Positions 22,256-27,172 of a stretch of 27,172 nt of DNA are shown here, piece by piece. The notes beneath the pieces were generated by a model. The model had not been told where the DNA came from. It saw only the letters and a program-made list of their open reading frames with translations, and made no database searches. This stretch comes from JBKJML01 sp046596415 (lineage in GTDB: Bacteria > Actinomycetota > Thermoleophilia > Gaiellales > Gaiellaceae), in assembly GCA_046596415.1 (NCBI GenBank), contig JBKJML010000075.1:1-27172 (forward strand). Reading direction: 5' to 3'. Position numbers and translations under genes: made by a program. How positions within the stretch are numbered: position 1 is the first letter of the stretch; every line of letters starts with the position of its first letter.

Positions 22256-23172
22256 AGGAGGCGCTCGCGCTGGCGCTCGGCACCCCCGTCGAGCAGGCGG
22301 TGATGCTCGCCGGCGGCGCCTCCAAGGAGGCCTGGGCGGTCGATGCGGGCGGGCGGGAGCTGATCGTCCGGCGCGCGGCGGCGAGCACGATCCACAAGGA
22401 CACGCTGTCGCTCGAGCAGGAGTTCGAGGTGCTGCGCGCGGCGTACGAGGCGGGCGTCAAGGTGCCGGAGCCGATCCGCTACCTCGGCGACCTAGAGGGT
22501 CGTGAGGCATTCGTGATGGAGCGCGTGCACGGCGAGACGATCGGGCGGCGCGTCGTTCGCAACCCGCCGGAGGGCCTCGGCGTCGAGATGGCAGAGGAGC
22601 TGGCGAAGATCCATTCGATCCCGCCGGAGCGGCTGCCGTTCCTGCGCGCCGGTGACGTGGTCGAGCGCTTCTACGCCGAGCTCGACTCCGTGCACGAGCC
22701 GCACCCCGCGATCGAGTACGGGCTCTGGTGGGTTCGCGAGCGGATCGGCCAGCCCGAGGAACTGGTGGTCGCGCACGGCGACTGGCGGATCGGCAATCTC
22801 GCTGTCGATGAGCGCGGGCTCGTGTCGGTGCTCGACTGGGAGTTTGCGCACCTCGCCGATCCCCGCGAGGACGTCGCCTGGCCGCTCGTGCGCGCGTGGC
22901 GGTTCGGCGCCGACGACCGTCACGTCGGCGGGGTCTCCGACCTCGAGCCCTATCTCGAGCGCTACGACGAGCTGACGGGCCGCTCGATCGGGGCCGAGGA
23001 GCTCTTCGTCTGGGAGGTACTCGGGAACGTGAAGTGGGCGACCGGCTGCCTGACGCAGGCGCGGCGCCACCTCGACGGCCACGACCGCAGCGTCGAGCTC
23101 GCGGTGCTCGGCCGGCTCGCCGCCGAGATGGAGTACGAGCTCCTCGACCTGATCGAGCGTGCCCATGCATGA
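22252..23172 (+). CDS. APH-fold phosphotransferase, ACAD10/11 kinase-domain or LvaA-like
   Basis: A 306-residue protein-kinase-like phosphotransferase. It has the Brenner motif HGDWRIGN (175-182) with catalytic Asp177 and Asn182, and the metal-binding DWEFAHLADPREDVAW (195-210). This last pattern is the one seen in the kinase domain of ACAD10/ACAD11 and in acyl-CoA-linked phosphotransferases, not in antibiotic-resistance kinases. Family knowledge: such kinases phosphorylate the 4-hydroxyl of a 4-hydroxyacyl-CoA (P. putida LvaA with LvaB). The DUF6285/LvaB-like gene follows with an 8-base overlap, and an ACAD11-type dehydrogenase lies at 10890-12095. GTG 22252 overlaps the LLM stop; the in-frame ATG at 22180 would start inside the previous gene. 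Confidence 0.88.
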   Translation: MKEALALALGTPVEQAVMLAGGASKEAWAVDAGGRELIVRRAAASTIHKDTLSLEQEFEVLRAAYEAGVKVPEPIRYLGDLEGREAFVMERVHGETIGRRVVRNPPEGLGVEMAEELAKIHSIPPERLPFLRAGDVVERFYAELDSVHEPHPAIEYGLWWVRERIGQPEELVVAHGDWRIGNLAVDERGLVSVLDWEFAHLADPREDVAWPLVRAWRFGADDRHVGGVSDLEPYLERYDELTGRSIGAEELFVWEVLGNVKWATGCLTQARRHLDGHDRSVELAVLGRLAAEMEYELLDLIERAHA

Positions 23173-23470
23173 CCGTCCCACGCCACGCGAGCTCTGCGAG
23201 GCGGCGCGCGAGTTCCTCAGCACCGAAATCCTGCCGCTGCTCGACGACCACCGGACGAAGTTTCGGACGATCGTGGCAGTGAACGCGCTCGGGATCGCAG
23301 AGCGGGAGCTGGCCGCGACCGAGACGCCGGCGGCGAGGGAGACGGAGTGGGAGCTCGCCCGCGCGATCCGGGCGGGAAACCCGCCTGAGAACGCGGTGGC
23401 GATCCTGAAGGAGCAGGTCGCGGCGAAGCTCAGGGTGACGAATCCGCCCTACCTCGCGAAGTACGAGTGA
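23165..23470 (+). CDS. DUF6285 / LvaB-like small partner of the kinase
   Basis: A 101-residue, mainly helical protein: MHDRPTPRELCEAAREFLSTEILPLL, then KFRTIVAVNALGIAERELA, WELARAIRAG, and an alpha-helical end LKEQVAAKLRVTNPPYLAKYE. The PTxxELxxAxxxFL and VxxNALxIxEREL patterns are those of DUF6285 proteins that sit beside APH-type kinases in many actinobacteria. P. putida LvaB, a small protein required by LvaA for 4-hydroxyvaleryl-CoA phosphorylation, is to my knowledge of this kind. The 8-base overlap with the kinase supports complex formation. ATG 23165 gives the usual start; a GTG two codons earlier is possible. It overlaps the phosphatase by GTGA. Confidence 0.8.
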   Translation: MHDRPTPRELCEAAREFLSTEILPLLDDHRTKFRTIVAVNALGIAERELAATETPAARETEWELARAIRAGNPPENAVAILKEQVAAKLRVTNPPYLAKYE

Positions 23471-24123
23471 GGCGGCGGCTCTACCTGATGCGCCACGGCG
23501 AGGTGGCGTACTTCGTCGATGGCCGCCCCGTCGCCCCAGAGACCGTCCCGCTGACGGCGGCTGGCCGCGACCAGGCCGCAGCAGCACGCGACGCGCTCGC
23601 CGGCGTCGAGCTCGATCTCGTTCTCACGAGCGACCTGCCCCGCACGCAGGAGACAGCGCGGATCGTCGCCCCGGGCTTTGAGCCCGAGACATGGCCCAAC
23701 CTGACCGAGTGGCGTGGTGGTCAGCTCCGCGACGTGCCAGAGGAGGAGCTCGAGCGAGCGTTCGTCGGCGCGCTGACGACCACCGAGGAGGACGCTCGCT
23801 TCCTCGGCGGCGAAACGCTCCGCTCGGTGTGGGATCGCGTCATCCCCGCCGTCGAAGACCTACTCGCCCGCGAGTGGGACACGGCGCTGGCCGTCCTGCA
23901 CGGCGGCATCAACCGGGCGATCCTCTCCTACGCGCTGACCGGTGGGCGCACCTACCTCGGCCGCTTCGAGCAGGCGCCGGCCTGCATCAACGTCCTCGAC
24001 GCCGGTGCGGACGACTGGGTCGTTCGTACCGTGAACTACATCCCCTACGAGCCGCTCCACCCGGCGCGCATGACGACGATGGAGCAGCTCTGGGAGCAGT
24101 TCCGCACCTTCCGCGACGTCTAG
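23467..24123 (+). CDS. Histidine phosphatase (phosphoglycerate mutase-like) family protein
   Basis: A 218-residue phosphatase of the branch-1 histidine acid phosphatase superfamily. The catalytic phospho-acceptor His10 lies in LMRHGE, the usual LTxxGRxQAxxxxxxL follows (LTAAGRDQAAAARDAL), then LTSDLPRTQETARIV, and the second catalytic His in LAVLHGGINRAIL. The substrate is unknown. Its translational coupling (GTGA) to the kinase partner suggests it acts on phosphorylated intermediates of the same pathway, perhaps clearing dead-end phosphoesters; human ACAD10 likewise carries a phosphatase-like (HAD) domain. Its TAG stop (24121-24123) overlaps the TAG stop of the thiolase on the other strand. 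Last gene of the rightward run. Confidence 0.9.
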   Translation: MRRRLYLMRHGEVAYFVDGRPVAPETVPLTAAGRDQAAAARDALAGVELDLVLTSDLPRTQETARIVAPGFEPETWPNLTEWRGGQLRDVPEEELERAFVGALTTTEEDARFLGGETLRSVWDRVIPAVEDLLAREWDTALAVLHGGINRAILSYALTGGRTYLGRFEQAPACINVLDAGADDWVVRTVNYIPYEPLHPARMTTMEQLWEQFRTFRDV

Positions 24124-25283
24124 CTCATTCGTTCGACGATCATCGCCATACCCTGGCCGCCACCGACGCACATCGTCTCGAGCCCGATCGTGCGGTCCAT
24201 CGTCTCGAGGTCGTTGAGCAGGGTCGCCATGATCCGCGCGCCTGTCATGCCGTAGGGGTGGCCGAGTGCGATCGCGCCGCCGTGCGGGTTCAGCTTGTCG
24301 GAGAACGGATCGACGCCGACCTCGCGGCAGACCGGGATCACCTGGGCCGCGAACGCCTCGTTCAGCTCCATCACGTCGACGTCGTCGATCGTCATCCCGG
24401 CCTGTGCCAGCACCCGGCGGACGGCCTCGATCGGGCCGACGCCCATCAGATCGGGGCTGAGCCCGGAGACCGACGAGGCGATGATCCGCGCTCGCGGCTT
24501 CAAGCCGAGCTCGCGGGCGCGCTCCTCCGACATGACGAGCACCGCCGCCGCACCGTCGTTGAGCGGGCATGCGTTGCCGGCCGTCACCTTGCCGCCCGGG
24601 AGGAACACCGGCTCGAGCGCCTGAAGCTTCTCGAGCGTTGAGCTGCGGCGCGGCCCGTCATCGATCTCGACGACCGTGCCATCGTCCTTCGTGTACGGCG
24701 AGATGTCGCGGGCGAAGAAACCGGAGTCCTGCGCGGCGACGGCGCGCTCCTGCGACTGCTGCGCGAAGCGATCCATGTCGTCGCGCGACACGTCGAAGTC
24801 ACGGGCGACGTTCTCGGCGGTCAGGCCCATCGGGATGTAGACGTTGCCGAACGGCGCACCCTCGCCGATCTGGGAGGGATGCAGCTCGTCGGAGTCCTTC
24901 GGGTAGCCGTCCACCTGCGAGATCGACTCGACACCCGCGGCGACGTACGCGTCGCCTTCGCCCGCCTTGATCGCGTGGAACGCCATCCGGATCGTCTGGA
25001 GGCTCGAGGCGCAGAAGCGATTGACGGTCGTCCCGGCGACGGCGTCCGGCATCCCGGCGAGCAGCGCGGCTCGACGACCCAGGTTCATGCCCTGCTTGCC
25101 CTGCGGGAAGCCGCAGCCGACCATCACGTCGACGATCTCACCGCGATCGACCTCCGGCGTCTTCCCCATCACCTCGTCGATCGCGAAGGCGAGCAGGTCG
25201 TCGGGGCGCACGTCGGCGAGCGACCCCTTGGCGGCCCGTCCGATCGGCGTGCGGGAGGTCGAGACGATGACGGCTTCAGGCAT
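24120..25283 (-). CDS. Thiolase (acetyl-CoA acyltransferase)
   Basis: Cleaves 3-ketoacyl-CoA with CoA to give acetyl- or propionyl-CoA, or condenses acetyl-CoA. The 387 residues carry the complete thiolase active site: nucleophile Cys91 (NRFCASSLQT), NEAFAAQ, His342 (GGAIALGHPYGMTGAR) and Cys372 (CVGGGQGMAM). ATG 25283 has a ribosome site (GAGGAGAG) and gives the standard MPEAVIVSTSRTPIG; an in-frame upstream extension to 26087 is a shadow through the preceding dehydrogenase gene. It follows the acyl-CoA dehydrogenase by 14 bases in the leftward operon and would close the beta-oxidation cycle for products of the neighbouring clusters. Confidence 0.95.
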   Translation of the reverse strand: MPEAVIVSTSRTPIGRAAKGSLADVRPDDLLAFAIDEVMGKTPEVDRGEIVDVMVGCGFPQGKQGMNLGRRAALLAGMPDAVAGTTVNRFCASSLQTIRMAFHAIKAGEGDAYVAAGVESISQVDGYPKDSDELHPSQIGEGAPFGNVYIPMGLTAENVARDFDVSRDDMDRFAQQSQERAVAAQDSGFFARDISPYTKDDGTVVEIDDGPRRSSTLEKLQALEPVFLPGGKVTAGNACPLNDGAAAVLVMSEERARELGLKPRARIIASSVSGLSPDLMGVGPIEAVRRVLAQAGMTIDDVDVMELNEAFAAQVIPVCREVGVDPFSDKLNPHGGAIALGHPYGMTGARIMATLLNDLETMDRTIGLETMCVGGGQGMAMIVERMS

Positions 25284-25297
25284 ATCGGGGCTCTCCT

Positions 25298-26449
25298 CTA
25301 CGTGAATGCGCTCTCGCCGGTCAGCGCGCGACCGACGATCAGCGTCTGGATCTGGCTCGTGCCCTCGTACAACGTCGTCACCCGCGCGTCGCGCAGGTAC
25401 TTGGCGACAGGATATTCGTCGACGTAACCGTAGCCGCCGAGCACCTGGACGGCGGCGTTCGCCGCACGCACTGCAGCCTCGCTCGCGAACCACTTCGCGA
25501 TCGAGGCCTCGGTCGTATAGGGCTTCCCTGCGTCGGCGAGCGACGCGGCGCGCCAGGTCAGGAGCCGCGCTGCGTCGGCATCGACGTGCATCTCGGCCAG
25601 GAGCTGCTGCACGAGCTGGAAGCCGCCGATCGGCCGCTTGAACGCCTCGCGCTCTTTCGCGTAGGCGACCGCTGCGTCGAGCGCACCCTGCGCGATCCCC
25701 ACGCAGCCGGCGGCGAGCGAGATGCGCCCGTTGTCGAGCGCCGACATCGCGACCTTGAAGCCCTGTCCCTCGTCGCCGAGCCGGGCAGTGTCGGGGACGC
25801 GGACGCCGTCGAGGGTGATCTCTGCCGTGTCCTGCGCGCGCAGCCCGAGCTTGCCCTTCATCGGCCGCGCCGCGAACCCCTCGGCGTCGGTGGGCACGAG
25901 GAACGCAGTGATCCCGCGCGGCCCCTCCGCCCCGGTGCGAGCGAAGACGATCGCGACGCTGGCCCAGGAACCGAGCGTGATGAACACCTTTGAGCCGGTC
26001 AGTTTCCAGCCGTCGCCGTCGCGCTCGGCGCGCGTGGCGAGCGCTGCAGCGTCGGAGCCGCAGTCCGGCTCGGTCAGCGCGTAGCAACCCAGTGCCTCGC
26101 CGCTAGCGAGCCGCGGCAGCCATTCAGCACGTTGTCCGTCCGTCCCCCACTTCGCGACCGTCTTCCCGTAGAGGCCGTTCGCGACGGAGACGATGCCGCG
26201 AACCGACGAGTCGGCCCGCCCGAGCTCTTCGCACAGGAGCGTGTAGGAGATCGTGTCGAGCCCGCCGCCGCCGTGCTCCTCGGGAACGGAGGCGGCAAGG
26301 AAGCCGGCCTCGGCGAGTGAGCCGACGAGCTCGCGTGGCAGCTCCTCGGCCTCGTCCCAGTCACGGGAGTGCGGGACGAGCTCGCGATCGCAGAACGCTC
26401 GCGCGGTGGCGCGTACGAGCTCCTGCTCGGCGTCGAGGGCGAAGTCCAT
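25298..26449 (-). CDS. Acyl-CoA dehydrogenase, canonical homotetramer type
   Basis: A 383-residue standard acyl-CoA dehydrogenase: CYALTEPDCGSDAAAL flavin/substrate motif, KVFITLGSWASVAIVFA, the R-E region EREAFKRPIGGFQLVQQLLAEM, VQVLGGYGYVDEYPVAKYLRDARVTTLYEGTSQIQ with the catalytic Glu362 of YEGT. It resembles short/medium or branched-chain members and, unlike the three other acyl-CoA dehydrogenase genes of the window, has every canonical residue. ATG 26449 (MDFALDAEQELVRATARAF) is the typical start. It lies between a ligase and a thiolase (11 and 14 bases), forming a compact ligase-dehydrogenase-thiolase operon. Confidence 0.95.
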   Translation of the reverse strand: MDFALDAEQELVRATARAFCDRELVPHSRDWDEAEELPRELVGSLAEAGFLAASVPEEHGGGGLDTISYTLLCEELGRADSSVRGIVSVANGLYGKTVAKWGTDGQRAEWLPRLASGEALGCYALTEPDCGSDAAALATRAERDGDGWKLTGSKVFITLGSWASVAIVFARTGAEGPRGITAFLVPTDAEGFAARPMKGKLGLRAQDTAEITLDGVRVPDTARLGDEGQGFKVAMSALDNGRISLAAGCVGIAQGALDAAVAYAKEREAFKRPIGGFQLVQQLLAEMHVDADAARLLTWRAASLADAGKPYTTEASIAKWFASEAAVRAANAAVQVLGGYGYVDEYPVAKYLRDARVTTLYEGTSQIQTLIVGRALTGESAFT

Positions 26450-26460
26450 GCGGACTGAGC

Positions 26461-27172
26461 CTACGGCCCTGCCGCTCGGGCGCGCAGCACCTTGCGGTCG
26501 ACCTTGCCGACTGCGGTCAGCGGGAGTGCACCGACGAGGTGGATGTCGCGTGGGTATCGATAGCCGCCGAGCCGCTCCTTGCCGAAGGCGACGAGCTCCT
26601 CGGCGGTGGCGGTCGCGCCCGAGCGCAGCTCGACGAACGCGACGACCTCCTCACCGTGGGCTGCGTCGGGGCGGCCGACGACGCCCGCGGCCACGATCTC
26701 CGGGTGCTCGAGCAGCGCCTCCTCGACATCGCGCGGGAAGACGTTGAAGCCGCCGCGGATGATCAGATCCTTCTTGCGGTCGACGACGTAGACGTAGCCG
26801 TCCTCGTCGACCCGCCCCAGGTCGCCCGTATGGAACCAGCCGCCGCGCATCGCCTCCTCGGTCGACTCGGGCGAGCGCCAGTAGCCCCGCATCAGCATCG
26901 GCGAGCGCGCGCAGATCTCGCCGACCTCGCCGGCGGCAACCTCGCGATCGGTGTCGTCCAAAATGCAGAGCTCGACACCCGAAACCGGCGTGCCGACCGA
27001 TCCGCGGCGCACCTCGCCGGGCGAAGTGGCGGTCAGGATCGCGGCTGTCTCCGTGAGCCCGTACCCCTCGCGCACCTCGACGTCCGGCAGCCGCCGCTCG
27101 AACTCCTCGGCCACGTCGACGGGAAGCGGTGCCCCGCCGGAAGCGAGGTAGCGAAGCTCCGAGAGGTCGTAG
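26461..27172 (-). CDS. AMP-dependent acyl-CoA ligase (5' end beyond window)
   Basis: The C-terminal 237 residues of an adenylate-forming acyl-CoA synthetase; the frame is open to the right edge, so more than half of a typical 500-residue protein is missing. Visible are the A5 motif YGLTETAA, RSPMLMRGYW, the ribose-binding Asp of WFHTGDLGRVDEDGY, hinge RKKDLIIRGGFNVFPRDVE, and the catalytic Lys in LTAVGKVDRKVLR. RGGFNVFPRDVEEALLEHP is the pattern of long-chain FadD-type ligases. It probably activates the acid that the following dehydrogenase and thiolase degrade; eleven bases separate it from the dehydrogenase. Confidence 0.93.
   Translation of the reverse strand, partial: YDLSELRYLASGGAPLPVDVAEEFERRLPDVEVREGYGLTETAAILTATSPGEVRRGSVGTPVSGVELCILDDTDREVAAGEVGEICARSPMLMRGYWRSPESTEEAMRGGWFHTGDLGRVDEDGYVYVVDRKKDLIIRGGFNVFPRDVEEALLEHPEIVAAGVVGRPDAAHGEEVVAFVELRSGATATAEELVAFGKERLGGYRYPRDIHLVGALPLTAVGKVDRKVLRARAAGP

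Noticed and set aside
22252..23172. Antibiotic-resistance kinase (aminoglycoside phosphotransferase)
   Set aside because: The fold is shared, but the DWEFAHLADP context and neighbouring LvaB-like and beta-oxidation genes point to acyl-CoA chemistry.
10890..24123. Calling the island a levulinic acid (lva) operon outright
   Set aside because: Several Lva-type parts are present, but the order differs, extra genes are many and no levulinate transporter is seen, so the substrate is left open.
12114..24123. Steroid or cholesterol degradation cluster
   Set aside because: The FadE pair and Rv3520c-like gene are suggestive, but no ring-degrading gene, KstR-type regulator, MaoC-type hydratase pair or Ltp-type aldolase is present.
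25284..26087. Long N-terminal extension of the thiolase frame
   Set aside because: It runs through the upstream acyl-CoA dehydrogenase in another frame; ATG 25283 has a ribosome site and the family N-terminus.
1..27172. tRNA, rRNA, CRISPR array, insertion sequence or prophage
   Set aside because: None seen on reading through; gaps other than 10678-10889 are under 70 bases.

Overview
The window looks like chromosomal DNA of a very GC-rich, aerobic actinobacterium. The evidence is the overall GC richness, the fused F420-cofactor enzyme FbiC, an F420-dependent luciferase-like oxidoreductase of the Rv3520c type, many GTG/TTG starts, and TANNNT -10 boxes sitting 6-7 bases before ATG (leaderless promoters). 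A deep-branching group such as Thermoleophilia is my guess, not something the sequence proves. I see no rRNA, tRNA, CRISPR array, transposase or phage gene.

Left part (1-3520): histidine biosynthesis. A TrpR/YerC-family regulator, hisG and hisD (cut by the left edge) run leftward as one overlapping operon. hisA runs rightward and is followed by a degenerate metallo-beta-lactamase-fold protein. The two start codons lie only 14 bp apart. An imperfect 20-bp palindrome containing CTAG covers both predicted -10 boxes, so one dimeric repressor could shut both directions.

3525-9267: a leftward operon for a branched-chain amino acid type ABC transporter (two ATPases, two permeases, no binding protein here), with fbiC at its distal end. 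A good sigma70-type promoter (TTGCCA-17-TAAGGT) precedes it. Divergently, a YbaK-like editing protein, apparently with a CTG start, is coupled to a membrane fatty-acid desaturase. A 212-bp convergent gap (10678-10889) holds a terminator-like hairpin and a cluster of inverted repeats.

10890-27172: a large acyl-CoA catabolic island. A leftward ACAD11-type acyl-CoA dehydrogenase faces a rightward run of 14 tightly packed genes: FMN alpha-hydroxy-acid oxidase, zinc alcohol dehydrogenase, a long/short acyl-CoA dehydrogenase pair, NTF2-like protein, cupin, acyl-CoA synthetase, enoyl-CoA hydratase, quinone-reductase-like MDR, SDR, F420-type LLM oxidoreductase, APH-fold kinase, DUF6285/LvaB-like protein and histidine phosphatase. 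Converging on it is a leftward acyl-CoA ligase (partial) - acyl-CoA dehydrogenase - thiolase operon.

The most interesting reading is that the APH-fold kinase, the LvaB-like small protein and the ACAD11-type dehydrogenase form a split bacterial version of the mammalian ACAD10/ACAD11 fusion and of the Pseudomonas putida Lva system. That chemistry phosphorylates a 4-hydroxyacyl-CoA and then eliminates the phosphate so that beta-oxidation can proceed. Here the parts sit among synthetase, SDR, hydratase, dehydrogenase and thiolase genes, plus an adjacent phosphatase. The substrate is unknown; it is probably a hydroxylated or branched acid.
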